Source of the DNA: a virus
Virus record (IMG/VR): IMGVR_UViG_3300009181_000084
Location: 1 to 56,821 of that record
Reading direction: 5' to 3' (one strand)
Length of the DNA stretch: 56,821 nt
Below the pieces are notes generated by a model. The model made no database searches. It was not told the DNA's origin and was given only the letters and a program-made list of their open reading frames with translations. Positions 4,497-12,378 of the stretch are shown here, piece by piece. Both the position numbers and the translations under genes were made by a program. Position 1 is the stretch's first letter. The number at the start of each line of letters is the position of its first letter.

Positions 4497-4714
4497 AATG
4501 GCTTTTGATATTATTATTGTATTCATGTGCATCAGTTGGTCCTAACTATAATCAAGGAGGAAGTCACAATGATGATATGGCAATGCGTAGTAAGATTGTA
4601 TTCAAAGAAGACTTGAGAGTTAAAAACAAAATGGTTAGTACAAGAAGCTTTGCTAAAAAGAGTATACATAAGGCAAAAAAAATTAGAAATAAAAAATTAA
4701 AAAAGTATATCTGA
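4493..4714 (+). CDS. Small phage lipoprotein (73 aa)
   Basis: Starts in the ATGA overlap with the previous gene. Residues 1-12, MKWLLILLLYSC, form a short signal peptide with a lipobox (LYSC, Cys12). The mature part is small, polar and ends very basic (KKSIHKAKKIRNKKLKKYI). Bacteroidota phages often encode such short lipoproteins; possible roles are superinfection exclusion or an outer-membrane spanin. It is far from the lysis cassette at 11325-13132, which argues against a spanin. The operon appears to end at the terminator at 4795. Confidence 0.65.
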   Translation: MKWLLILLLYSCASVGPNYNQGGSHNDDMAMRSKIVFKEDLRVKNKMVSTRSFAKKSIHKAKKIRNKKLKKYI

Positions 4715-4794
4715 TTAAAATATTATTTATATATTGCAATAGCTAAACAACTATTCTCTGATTTAAGCTATTTATTTGACTAAGCTAGGTAAGG

Positions 4795-4827
4795 AAATCC
4801 CAGATTAATTTCTGGGATTTTGTTTTT
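4795..4827 (+). terminator. Hairpin terminator after the lipoprotein gene
   Basis: AAATCCCAGA/TCTGGGATTT, a perfect 10-bp stem, then TTTTGTTTTT. Preceded by AGGTAAGGAAA as at 3421. Confidence 0.8.
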
Positions 4828-4832
4828 ATATA

Positions 4833-4840
4833 TATATTTG
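4833..4840 (+). promoter_or_regulatory. TATATTTG -7 box for 4864-5325
   Basis: Directly follows the terminator and precedes the start codon by 24 bases. Confidence 0.6.
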
Positions 4841-4863
4841 TAATGATGATTTAAATTTATGTT

Positions 4864-5325
4864 ATGAAAAAATTTGACATGGGAAAATATATACTGTTTG
4901 CAGGTGATAATGCTACAGAGATATTTGATTATTATAAGGTAGATAAGATGCATGGTCTTAACCGTGCAGATGCACAAGCAGAAGAAGTAGATAAGACTAC
5001 TCCTAAAAAAGGAGATCAAGGTAATGGTGTTTATCTTTATGGATTAACTAACTATGATCCTGCAGATAAAAAACTTATAGCTAAAGATCCATACAAACCA
5101 TTCTTGTTTATAAACCTTGGTACATTTAAAAGATATAATACTACTGAAAAAGCTACAGGAGTTATGCATGAGACTATGCACATGGCTATCATACTTCATA
5201 ACTGGAACATTACAGATAAAGAAGAAGAAGTTATTACTTTTGCAGAGGATGAAGCTAATAAGATTATTAAGAAGTTAGACTTTGATAAGAAGGAAAGTCC
5301 TAAAAAGCAATTCTTTAAAAGATAA
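4864..5325 (+). CDS. HExxH putative metalloprotease (153 aa)
   Basis: Residues 102-106 are H-E-T-M-H inside VMHETMHMAII, the zincin zinc-binding motif. A cluster of glutamates at about 120-130 (KEEEVITFAEDEA) lies where the third ligand would fall. Residues 50-90 form a beta-like region with aromatic residues. No signal peptide is visible, so it should act in the cytoplasm or in the virion. Own promoter and terminator make it a monocistronic unit. Possible roles are processing of virion proteins, host-protein cleavage, or an immunity or moron function; the sequence does not decide between them. The C-terminus is lysine-rich. Confidence 0.65.
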   Translation: MKKFDMGKYILFAGDNATEIFDYYKVDKMHGLNRADAQAEEVDKTTPKKGDQGNGVYLYGLTNYDPADKKLIAKDPYKPFLFINLGTFKRYNTTEKATGVMHETMHMAIILHNWNITDKEEEVITFAEDEANKIIKKLDFDKKESPKKQFFKR

Positions 5326-5335
5326 GTTACTCAAA

Positions 5336-5370
5336 AAAATCCTTAGATTATTTTTAAGGATTTTGTTTTT
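5336..5370 (+). terminator. Hairpin terminator after the HExxH gene
   Basis: AAAATCCTTA/TAAGGATTTT, a perfect 10-bp stem, then TTTTGTTTTT. Confidence 0.8.
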
Positions 5371-5420
5371 ATATAATTATTTTGTATATTATAGTATATA
5401 TATATTAAAAATAAATAAAC

Positions 5421-6098
5421 ATGGACATTTTAAATTTTATTTCCTGGATTAAAGCAAAGCGTGTAACTACTACACCTCCAGATGGATCTCTAATTGCTGT
5501 AGGTGCACCGTCAACAAAAAGAGATGACAAGTATCTTACAGTAGCAATGACATTAAATGATGCAGTAGCTGCAGGTTGTCAAGCTAATAGTACTTATAAG
5601 ACAGGTATTTATGATGATTATCCTTGGACTATTACACCATCAATGTTATCTACTTGTACAAGAATTGAGGATACTCCTGCTTTTCCTACAGCATTTGCAG
5701 CAAATTTAGTTGGATATAAAGTAGGTGGATCATATAATTTATCAGAAGGTGCTAGTATTGCTGTAGAATATATTGGTACAGTTGAATCAGTTAATGGTGA
5801 TAACTTATTTAATTTACCTTGGAAAACTTCAGGTAGTGTTGGTGCATTTGTTAGTGCTCCTGTTCCAAGTCCTTTTACAAGTGCTTTTGCAAATGGTGCT
5901 ATGGTAGCAGATGGTTTTGGAGATGCTGCACCTGCAGAAATTATGACTATTGCACTTGATTATTATGCACCTGACGCTGTAGATTTATATCTAGTAGTTG
6001 TAAGTAACACAGCAGTAGTGAGTATGCAAGCTTTAATTTCATTTGAATATGAGTTCTTAGAAATTGAAGGTGAACCAATTAAATTTACTATTTATTAA
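5421..6098 (+). CDS. Fibre-module protein with conserved N-terminus (225 aa)
   Basis: Starts MDILNFISWIKAKRVTT, followed by a 'VGAPSTKRDDKYLTVAMTLND' type segment. From memory, this N-terminal anchor is common in tail-fibre or appendage proteins of Bacteroidota phages, where it joins variable receptor-binding parts to the virion. The rest is glycine/alanine-rich and beta-predicted, without enzyme motifs, and ends FEYEFLEIEGEPIKFTIY. It opens the host-recognition cassette (5421-11317). Whether it is a fibre or a small adaptor cannot be decided from sequence. Confidence 0.6.
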   Translation: MDILNFISWIKAKRVTTTPPDGSLIAVGAPSTKRDDKYLTVAMTLNDAVAAGCQANSTYKTGIYDDYPWTITPSMLSTCTRIEDTPAFPTAFAANLVGYKVGGSYNLSEGASIAVEYIGTVESVNGDNLFNLPWKTSGSVGAFVSAPVPSPFTSAFANGAMVADGFGDAAPAEIMTIALDYYAPDAVDLYLVVVSNTAVVSMQALISFEYEFLEIEGEPIKFTIY

Positions 6099-6117
6099 TT
6101 TTAAAAAAATATTTATC

Positions 6118-6324
6118 ATGGAAAGAAAAACATTTGGTAAAACACCAGAAGGATGGGGTAAAACAGTTGCTCCAAAATTGACTAAAGCTAAAGCAGCTGA
6201 AGCAGTAGCAACAGAAGAAAGAGAAAATCCACGTAAAGCAGGAATCAGAAAAAAAATTGAAGAAATGAAAAAAGCTTTATTGGACAGTAGAAAAAAAGAT
6301 TATGTAGAAAAAATAAAAAATTAA
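6118..6324 (+). CDS. Small basic helical protein (68 aa)
   Basis: A longer frame begins at 6064 inside the previous gene. The ATG at 6118 (MERKTFGKTPEGWGKTVAPK) follows an AAAAAATATTTATC leader and is more plausible. The protein is lysine-rich, with an alanine/glutamate helix in the middle and KKIEEMKKALLDSRKKDYVEKIK at the end. No family recognised. It may be a structural accessory to the flanking fibre-cassette genes. Confidence 0.55.
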   Translation: MERKTFGKTPEGWGKTVAPKLTKAKAAEAVATEERENPRKAGIRKKIEEMKKALLDSRKKDYVEKIKN

Positions 6325-6346
6325 TTAACTATAAAAAATAAATAAA

Positions 6347-6583
6347 ATGGCAGCACCAATAGCATTAAAAGAAGCAGATATTAAAGTATACGCATCAGTA
6401 TTGATGAATAACTCAGTATCATTAGAAGAAAAAGCAGTAGCATTAAATGCATTATATGATTTTTTTATTGATACAAATACTAATACTGATGTATATAATA
6501 CATTTGGATTAGGAGTATATTTCCGTGATAGTGTATCAAAAGATGTTAAAACTACACACGTACCTGCACCAGAAGTACCGTAA
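6347..6583 (+). CDS. Unknown small protein (78 aa)
   Basis: Begins MAAPIALKEADIKVYASVLM after an A-rich leader. Residues 1-45 look helical (SLEEKAVALNALYDFFI), and the end is proline-rich (THVPAPEVP). Not recognised. It sits between fibre-cassette genes and is closed by the terminator at 6608, so it ends the 5421-6583 unit. Confidence 0.55.
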   Translation: MAAPIALKEADIKVYASVLMNNSVSLEEKAVALNALYDFFIDTNTNTDVYNTFGLGVYFRDSVSKDVKTTHVPAPEVP

Positions 6584-6607
6584 TTAAAAAAAAAAAATAA
6601 AAAATAT

Positions 6608-6643
6608 AAATACCACAGATATAATATGTTTGTGGTATTTTTA
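6608..6643 (+). terminator. Hairpin terminator inside the fibre cassette
   Basis: AAATACCACA/TGTGGTATTT, a perfect 10-bp stem followed by TT. The open frame of the next gene extends back into it, which supports the later start at 6666. Confidence 0.75.
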
Positions 6644-6665
6644 CATTAAACTAAAAATAATAATC

Positions 6666-8531
6666 ATGTTAAATAATATAACTAATTATTCTAATCTTAT
6701 TAGTAATGGTAAAATTAGAACACTCTTGGATGCAACAGATTTATTTACGGTAGGTGTAAGAGATTCAAACTTTATTGGTAATTATCAACCTGTATTAATA
6801 ACCTCAACTAATTTAGCTAATAGTATTGCTAGTTTGTTACCATTCCCTTTTACTTTAACTACAACAGGTACATCAGGTGCATCAACATTAATTGGTACAG
6901 TATTAAACATTCCTAATTATACTAGTGCTGGTGTTGCTTCAGTTACTGGATTAGATACAGATAACACAGATCCTTTAAACCCAATAGTTAATATTGCAGT
7001 TGATGGAGTTACAGTTACAGGAGATGGAACTTCTGGAAATCCTTTAGTAAGTGTTGCTAGTGGAGTTGCATCTGTAACAGGATTAGATACTGATAATACT
7101 GATCCACTTAATCCTATTGTTCAAATATCTGTTGATGGTACTACAATAACTGGAGATGGTACTTTAGGTAATCCACTTGTAGCTGTTTCAGCTGCTGGCA
7201 TTATTAATGAAAGTAAAGTTATATATGTTGATTCTGTATATGGAAATGATGCAACAGGTTTAAAGTATAATGTAGCTAAGTCTTTTTTAACTTACAGTGC
7301 AGCAGTTGCAACCGCAGTAGCTGGAGATTGGATTGTATTTAATGCAGGAAATCATGATATATTTTCGGTTACACCTATAAGTGATGTTAATGTTTATTGC
7401 AAAGCAGGTGCAATTATTAATGGAGGTTTTAACATAAACTCATCTATAACTTGGAAATTATTAGGGTTTGCTGTATTTTCAGGATCTTTTGATGCATTAA
7501 GAATTGTAGGAACAGGACAGACATATGATATTCAATTTGAATTTGATAAAATTGATGGCCTTATGTCTTTTGGAATAGTAGTACTTGATACATCTTCTCC
7601 TTCTTGTAAACTGCAAGTTAATTGCACTAGTATAACTGCAAGTGTACCTTTTAGATTAAACGGAGGTAGTGTATATGATGTAGTAGTTAATTGTAAGTAT
7701 AAAATAAGTGGATATGGTTCAAATTCAAGTATGCTAATGGGTGGAGGTTCAGGCATACTTATTATGTCAGGAACAATTATAGTTAATAGTCCAATAATTG
7801 AAAATACTTCTATTTCATCAACTAGATGTGTAATAAATTTTACTAATAATTCTAGAAATGTTGTTATAAATGCTGAAACAATTAGAATGACTTCTTCTAC
7901 TTTTGTGGATTCAGGACTTAATAATTTAGGTACAGTTATTTTTGCAGCAGGAGATAATAATTTTATAAACGGAAATATTGAGGCAGGCCCTGTACCATGT
8001 ATAATAAGTTACACTGCTGGTGCAACACCCCTTTACGGAAATATAACTTTTACGGGTAATCTATATTCAGACAGAGAAATAGTGCAACATTATCAAAAAG
8101 TAGCTAATGGTAACGGATGGATGAATATAATAATTAAAAATGGGTTCATTCAGTCTAAAGGAATTGGATTGTCAAACTCTATGTTTAATAGGGCTAATAA
8201 TTGGAATTTTATACATGGAGGAATACCTGGTAGTATTCAAGTATTAAATTGTGTAGTATACAATCAAAATTTTAATGCATCTGCAACAGCTGCTGTAATG
8301 AGAGATGATGTAAGTGGACCAGTTAAAATAAATAATTTTCAAATATATAATTCATTAGCTTATATTCAAGGTGGAGTTGGTTTCTTAGAGGACACTACAC
8401 AACCTGCTAAAGAAACATTTATTCATAATGTAAGATCAAACATAAATAAAGCTGTTACTGTAACTGATATTGCTACGCCTACAGGGTTAATCGTAGATCC
8501 TAATTTAATAATACCAAAACCAAAATTGTAA
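6666..8531 (+). CDS. Beta-helix appendage protein (621 aa), likely receptor-binding or depolymerase
   Basis: The open frame begins at 6630 within a terminator, so the ATG at 6666 (MLNNITNYSNLISNGKIRTL) is used. Residues about 90-177 hold two tandem copies of a 44-residue VTGLDTDNTDP...GDGTSGNPL module, also found once in the protein at 9731. After about residue 180, YVDSVYGNDATG and a 'GDWIVFNAGNHDI' segment mark the entry to a right-handed parallel beta-helix; the asparagine- and serine-rich body (about 200-590) fits that. Such phage proteins bind or degrade surface polysaccharide. Catalytic residues cannot be identified by eye. The last 40 residues end FIHNVRSNINKAV and a short proline-rich tail. 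Confidence 0.7.
   Translation: MLNNITNYSNLISNGKIRTLLDATDLFTVGVRDSNFIGNYQPVLITSTNLANSIASLLPFPFTLTTTGTSGASTLIGTVLNIPNYTSAGVASVTGLDTDNTDPLNPIVNIAVDGVTVTGDGTSGNPLVSVASGVASVTGLDTDNTDPLNPIVQISVDGTTITGDGTLGNPLVAVSAAGIINESKVIYVDSVYGNDATGLKYNVAKSFLTYSAAVATAVAGDWIVFNAGNHDIFSVTPISDVNVYCKAGAIINGGFNINSSITWKLLGFAVFSGSFDALRIVGTGQTYDIQFEFDKIDGLMSFGIVVLDTSSPSCKLQVNCTSITASVPFRLNGGSVYDVVVNCKYKISGYGSNSSMLMGGGSGILIMSGTIIVNSPIIENTSISSTRCVINFTNNSRNVVINAETIRMTSSTFVDSGLNNLGTVIFAAGDNNFINGNIEAGPVPCIISYTAGATPLYGNITFTGNLYSDREIVQHYQKVANGNGWMNIIIKNGFIQSKGIGLSNSMFNRANNWNFIHGGIPGSIQVLNCVVYNQNFNASATAAVMRDDVSGPVKINNFQIYNSLAYIQGGVGFLEDTTQPAKETFIHNVRSNINKAVTVTDIATPTGLIVDPNLIIPKPKL
6933..7197 (+). repeat. Tandem VTGLDTDNTDP module, two copies
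   Basis: Copy 1 is 6933-7064 and copy 2 is 7065-7197, each about 44 codons. The peptides are nearly identical, but third codon positions vary. A third copy lies in the gene at 9731 (about 9893-10024). Confidence 0.8.
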
Positions 8532-8533
8532 TT

Positions 8534-8899
8534 ATGAGCATACTTTATATAAATCTTAACTTGCTAGATTATTCAGAAGAAGCATTTTCAATTGAAATAG
8601 ACAATATTCTAAATGATGATATTTTTTTAGTTGATTCTTTATCTCCTTTAGAAAAAGAAGTGTATAATAATTTTATAGACTTAATTGGATTCACAAATTT
8701 AATTTTAACTGATGTAGAATTAACTAATGCTACAATCTTTAATAGAATAAAATTATTTGACCATGATAAAAATTATAACATTTTAAATTTAGGATCAGAT
8801 ATTAAATCATATAATGATTATTCAGAAGAAGATAAAAATATTATTAATGCATTTTTACTTATTTTGCAAGAATATAAAAATATTAACTTTATAAAATAA
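8534..8899 (+). CDS. Acidic unknown protein (121 aa), possible fibre chaperone
   Basis: Starts two bases after the beta-helix gene, so the two are probably cotranslated. The sequence (MSILYINLNLLDYSEEAFSI...) is acidic and rich in Asn, Asp, Ile and Leu, and looks largely helical. Small acidic genes immediately after a fibre gene are often assembly chaperones for it; that is an inference from position alone. No family recognised. Confidence 0.6.
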   Translation: MSILYINLNLLDYSEEAFSIEIDNILNDDIFLVDSLSPLEKEVYNNFIDLIGFTNLILTDVELTNATIFNRIKLFDHDKNYNILNLGSDIKSYNDYSEEDKNIINAFLLILQEYKNINFIK

Positions 8900-8904
8900 A
8901 TATC

Positions 8905-9123
8905 ATGGAATTAGAATTAACAAAAGAAGAAGTTGCACAATCAGTATCAGCAGCATATGATAGTGTTGCATTATTAGCAGAATTAAATGCTAAAGAAACT
9001 TTAACAGAAGAAGAAACTGCAACAGTAACACGTAATGTAGAACACATCCGTATTATGATGGGTAAAGAATGGTTTGTAGGTGGACTTACTGATCAACAAA
9101 TAACTGAATTACAAGCAATATGA
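8905..9123 (+). CDS. Unknown small acidic helical protein (72 aa)
   Basis: MELELTKEEVAQSVSAAYDSV, then LTEEETATVTRNVEHIRIMM and a final LTDQQITELQAI. Probably two or three helices. It follows the acidic gene by five bases and overlaps the next by four, so it belongs to the same unit. Not recognised. Confidence 0.55.
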   Translation: MELELTKEEVAQSVSAAYDSVALLAELNAKETLTEEETATVTRNVEHIRIMMGKEWFVGGLTDQQITELQAI

Positions 9124-9266
9124 AAGAGTCAGATGCTAAACAAGTAATTGAACAAGCTTTAAATCAAGCATTCCTTAAAGGAGCATTTAGTTTACAAGAT
9201 GCAGCTATGATAACACAAGCATTAGGAGTTTTATTTGCAGAACCTCAACTAGTTCAAGAAAATTAA
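9120..9266 (+). CDS. Small helical protein (48 aa)
   Basis: Translating from the ATG at 9120, which overlaps the previous stop (ATGA), gives MKESDAKQVIEQALNQAFLK, then GAFSLQDAAMITQALGVLFA and EPQLVQEN. It is all-helical in composition and amphipathic. The ATGA coupling and the terminator 8 bases downstream support a real gene. Function unknown; a virion accessory is likely given its position. Confidence 0.55.
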   Translation: MKESDAKQVIEQALNQAFLKGAFSLQDAAMITQALGVLFAEPQLVQEN

Positions 9267-9273
9267 AAAGCAA

Positions 9274-9303
9274 GAGTCACAGTAATGTGGCTTTTCTTTT
9301 TTA
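9274..9303 (+). terminator. Hairpin terminator after 9120-9266
   Basis: AAGAGTCACA pairs with TGTGGCTTTT (one T-G wobble and one mismatch), followed by CTTTTTT. Confidence 0.65.
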
Positions 9304-9309
9304 TATTTG
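9302..9309 (+). promoter_or_regulatory. TATATTTG -7 box for 9359-
   Basis: Overlaps the T-tract of the preceding terminator and lies 50 bases before the start at 9359. Confidence 0.5.
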
Positions 9310-9358
9310 TATATCTAGAATCTTTTACGTATATTATTATATATAAAATCAAATTATT

Positions 9359-9718
9359 ATGTCTGTAGGAAATTTAAAAACATATGGTGGCAAGGGTACC
9401 AATATGCCATGGCAATTAAAAATGTTATTTGGTCAAGAGTGTGCCTGTGACAATTTAGCTCAAATAGTAAGTAATACATCAGCTGTTAGTAGAACTCCTA
9501 ATTATATTAGAATTTCTACATCAGGTACAATAGCTGATGTAACATATAGCTTTTCTATAGCAAATGTAGGAACAGCTAATGGAACTTTCTTAGGTGCTAC
9601 AATTAAACCAGGAGAATCAGTAAGTTTTGGAGCTGATGGTATTAATAATTCTTATGCTGCTTCTACATTTACATTTGATGGAACAGGTACTGAATTACTT
9701 ATTACATATAATTCATAA
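9359..9718 (+). CDS. Small fibre or adaptor protein (119 aa)
   Basis: Starts MSVGNLKTYGGKGTNMPWQL, an N-terminal signature I associate with small structural or fibre-associated proteins of Bacteroidota phages. It is followed by a beta-sandwich-like domain (ADVTYSFSIANVGTANGTFL...GESVSFGADG) resembling short beta-rich virion decoration or fibre modules. Two cysteines (ECACDN) lie near residue 30. It begins a new transcription unit and directly precedes the NTAIG beta-roll protein. Confidence 0.55.
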   Translation: MSVGNLKTYGGKGTNMPWQLKMLFGQECACDNLAQIVSNTSAVSRTPNYIRISTSGTIADVTYSFSIANVGTANGTFLGATIKPGESVSFGADGINNSYAASTFTFDGTGTELLITYNS

Positions 9719-9730
9719 TACTATATACTA

Positions 9731-11317
9731 ATGAGTACAGAAATAAACATAAAGAAAAGAATTACAGCTCTTGATGAATCTGTAATATTAACCAAAGATC
9801 TAAGTACTATTAATTTTGTAGGAGCAGGTGTAGTAGCAAGTTCAATAGGAGAAGATGTTACCGTTACTATTCCTGGTGGAGCTGGTTCAGGAGTTACATC
9901 TGTTACAGGATTAGATACGGATAACACAGACCCTGCAAACCCTATTATTAACATTAGTGTTGATGGTGTTACTATTACAGGTTCAGGAACACCCATAGAC
10001 CCTTTAGTAAGTGTTGATGCAGTAAGTGGTAGTGGTGCATTGAATTTTGTATCCAAATGGACAGGAATAGACTCATTAGGAAATAGTCAAATAAGAGATA
10101 ATGGTTCTAAAATAGCAGTTAATGGTTCAATATTATCAGCATATAAATTTGCAGTATATAGTACAACTCCTGGAGAAAACTATAATATATATGGTAATAC
10201 TACAGTTAATGGTGCTGTAGGTATAGCAGGTGTAAATCAAGGTGTAGGTGCATCTACTAATTATGGTGCATTAGGTACAGCACAAAGTTCTACTAGTTTA
10301 AATATTGGAGTTTATGGACAAGCAATTGGTGCAAGTACAGAAAATGTAGGTGGTAAATTTTCAGCAACATTAGCTACTTCAAATTATGCAGTACAGCTTC
10401 AAGATGGTACAGAAGGAATAGGCAAGGTTCTTACTTCAATGACAGCAGACGGTAAAGCGCAATGGACTACACCAACAGGAGCACCAGCATGGTTAGAATC
10501 CAATGCTACTGATCTTACTATTTGGAATAATGGTCAAGGTAATGTTGCTACTAACACATCATTTGGTGATTTAGCATTAGCATTAAATACAACTGGAGAT
10601 AATAATACATCTATTGGTTATAACACATTATATAATAATCAGGGAGGTACTCAAAATACTGCAATAGGCAGTAACGCATTAAGTGGTAATATTTCCTCTA
10701 ACTTTAATACAGGTATTGGTTATGGAGCTTTATTTACAAATGGTAGTAGTAATTATAATACTGCAATCGGAGCTTCAGCATTATACTATAATTACGGACA
10801 GCAAAACACAGCTATAGGTGCACTTGCATTACAAAACAATACATCAGGTCAAAGAAATACATCAGTAGGTCATCAGTCATTATATACTAATACAATAGGA
10901 AGTAATAATGTTGCTTCAGGGATGTATGCATTATATAGCAATACTACAGGTAATACTAATGTTGCTTCAGGTTATCAGTCATTAGTTAATAATACTTCAG
11001 CAATAGGTAATACAGGAATTGGGCATCAAGCATTAGCTTTTACTACTATAGGTTCTAGTAATACAGTACTAGGTGCATTAGGATTATATAGTCATACAAC
11101 TGGTTCTAGTAATACAGCAATAGGTTATGGTACAGTTAGCGGAAATTGTAGTAGTTCAATTATAATAGGTAGAGGGGCTACTGCAACAGCAAGTAATCAA
11201 TTTGTTGTTGGTTCTTCTTCTTATAATGCAGGAGCTGTAACAGCAGAAGTAAATGCTTCTACTCAAGTATGGAATGTAATTATTAATGGAGTAGCAAGAA
11301 AAATCTTGTTAGCATAA
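9731..11317 (+). CDS. Trimeric adhesin-like fibre protein with NTAIG beta-roll (528 aa)
   Basis: Residues about 55-98 hold one VTGLDTDNTDP module related to those at 6933-7197. After a linker region, residues about 273-480 consist of roughly eleven repeats of about 17 residues of the form NTAIG..AL..N..G (NTSIGYNTLYNN, NTAIGSNALSGN, NTAIGASALYYN, NTAIGALALQNN, NVASGYQSLVNN and so on). These match the left-handed beta-roll of YadA-type trimeric adhesin heads. The C-terminus (STQVWNVIINGVARKILLA) looks like a fibre tip or trimerisation end. It is probably a receptor-binding fibre displayed on the virion. Confidence 0.75.
   Translation: MSTEINIKKRITALDESVILTKDLSTINFVGAGVVASSIGEDVTVTIPGGAGSGVTSVTGLDTDNTDPANPIINISVDGVTITGSGTPIDPLVSVDAVSGSGALNFVSKWTGIDSLGNSQIRDNGSKIAVNGSILSAYKFAVYSTTPGENYNIYGNTTVNGAVGIAGVNQGVGASTNYGALGTAQSSTSLNIGVYGQAIGASTENVGGKFSATLATSNYAVQLQDGTEGIGKVLTSMTADGKAQWTTPTGAPAWLESNATDLTIWNNGQGNVATNTSFGDLALALNTTGDNNTSIGYNTLYNNQGGTQNTAIGSNALSGNISSNFNTGIGYGALFTNGSSNYNTAIGASALYYNYGQQNTAIGALALQNNTSGQRNTSVGHQSLYTNTIGSNNVASGMYALYSNTTGNTNVASGYQSLVNNTSAIGNTGIGHQALAFTTIGSSNTVLGALGLYSHTTGSSNTAIGYGTVSGNCSSSIIIGRGATATASNQFVVGSSSYNAGAVTAEVNASTQVWNVIINGVARKILLA
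10552..11160 (+). repeat. NTAIG repeat array (coding)
   Basis: About eleven degenerate repeats of about 51 bases each encode the beta-roll. The DNA copies are similar but not identical, so the array is old enough to have diverged while keeping the peptide pattern. Confidence 0.75.
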
Positions 11318-11324
11318 TAAAAAA

Positions 11325-11771
11325 ATGAAAACTTCACAACAAGGCATAGACCTGATTAAAGGATTTGAAGGATGTAAGTTAAAGGCTTATGTTGATCCTG
11401 GAACTGGTGGATTACCAATTACGATTGGGTATGGAAATACAGCTAGGAAGGATGGCAGCAAGTTTAAACTAGGTGATGTAATTACTCAAGAAAGAGCTAA
11501 TGAATTGTTTTTAGAAATGCTACCTAAGTATGAAGCTATAGTAGATAAGAATATAAAGGTTATTTTAAACCAAAACCAATTTGATGCACTAGTATCTTTC
11601 TGTTGGAATTGTGGTAGCTCAGAAGCTTTATTTAGATTAGTAAATCAAAAAGCTACAGATGAGGTTATTTATGATTGGTGGATAAACCATTATGTTACAG
11701 GAGGTGGAAAGTTACTTCCTGGATTATTAAAGAGAAGAAGAAAAGAAGCAGATTTATACATTAAAAAATAA
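11325..11771 (+). CDS. GH24 lysozyme endolysin (148 aa)
   Basis: Reads ..GIDLIKGFEGCKLKAYVDPG and LPITIGYGNT, the signature of T4/P22-type muramidases (glycoside hydrolase 24) that cut the MurNAc-GlcNAc bond of peptidoglycan. Catalytic residues expected: Glu15 (GFEG), Asp24 eight residues later, and Thr33 in ITIGYG. NQFDALVSFCWNCG and the C-terminal LPGLLKRRRKEADLY are also family landmarks. No signal peptide, so it needs the holin-like protein encoded next. Length is typical for the compact T4-like form. Confidence 0.9.
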   Translation: MKTSQQGIDLIKGFEGCKLKAYVDPGTGGLPITIGYGNTARKDGSKFKLGDVITQERANELFLEMLPKYEAIVDKNIKVILNQNQFDALVSFCWNCGSSEALFRLVNQKATDEVIYDWWINHYVTGGGKLLPGLLKRRRKEADLYIKK

Positions 11772-11775
11772 GATT

Positions 11776-11988
11776 ATGAAAAATTTACAACAAAGATGGA
11801 ATGCTAAAACACCATCATTTTGGAAAAAAATTCAAAAAATTGGTATTATAGCAGGAACAATAGGAGGAATAATTGTTGCTTCTCCTGTAGCATTACCTGC
11901 ATTATTGGTATCAGCTAGTGGATATCTATTATTAGCTGGAACTGTAACTGCCACATTATCACAGTTAACCGTGGAATCAACAAATTAA
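11776..11988 (+). CDS. Holin-like membrane protein (70 aa)
   Basis: A basic N-terminus (MKNLQQRWNAKTPSFWKKIQK) is followed by two hydrophobic segments, about residues 21-39 (GIIAGTIGGIIVASPVAL) and 40-62 (PALLVSASGYLLLAGTVTA). Its position four bases after the lysozyme gene and its size fit a holin that opens the inner membrane for the endolysin. The pattern TP.FWKK...IG..AG..GG is one I associate with holin-like proteins of Bacteroidota phages. Direct proof of holin activity is not visible in sequence. Confidence 0.7.
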   Translation: MKNLQQRWNAKTPSFWKKIQKIGIIAGTIGGIIVASPVALPALLVSASGYLLLAGTVTATLSQLTVESTN

Positions 11989-12066
11989 TTTAAAATAAAT
12001 GTATTTTATTTAGTAAAATATAACTATATTAGAATATATATATTATTATTTTTTATTACTATTACT

Positions 12067-12378
12067 ATGAATACAATACTTACAATAGGTTTATTTTGCA
12101 TCGGGTTTATAATAACACTAATAGGTTATTTTTTAAAGACAACCCATTCATCAATAATTGCAGATGTAGCAGTTTTACAAGCTAATAATCAAGCTCATAT
12201 AGAAGAGCAAGGTAGATTAAAAGGTAAAATAGAATTGTTAGAACAAGAGCACAGACTTAAATATCAGTTGATCACAGAAACAACTCAACAAGAGATTAAG
12301 AATATGGCTGCTAAAATTGGTGAGTTATCAGATACAGTTGGTAAACTAATTAGTTTTCACCTTAAAAATACAAAATGA
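12067..12378 (+). CDS. Membrane-anchored coiled-coil protein (103 aa), lysis-associated
   Basis: Residues 4-22 form one transmembrane helix (ILTIGLFCIGFIITLIGYF). The rest is a long charged helix with heptads (KGKIELLEQEHRLKYQLI, IKNMAAKIGELSDTVGKL). This topology resembles inner-membrane spanins or XhlA-type lysis accessory proteins. It lies between the holin-like gene and the YkuD-like gene and overlaps the latter by four bases, so it is part of the lysis cassette. No separate outer-membrane spanin was identified beside it. Confidence 0.6.
   Translation: MNTILTIGLFCIGFIITLIGYFLKTTHSSIIADVAVLQANNQAHIEEQGRLKGKIELLEQEHRLKYQLITETTQQEIKNMAAKIGELSDTVGKLISFHLKNTK

Noticed and set aside
6064-6117. 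Upstream start for the 68-residue protein
   Set aside because: It would overlap the end of the fibre-module gene by over 30 bases without a plausible leader; ATG 6118 has a better context.
10552-11160. Repeat array considered as CRISPR
   Set aside because: Units are in-frame coding repeats of 51 bases without unique spacers; they encode a beta-roll.
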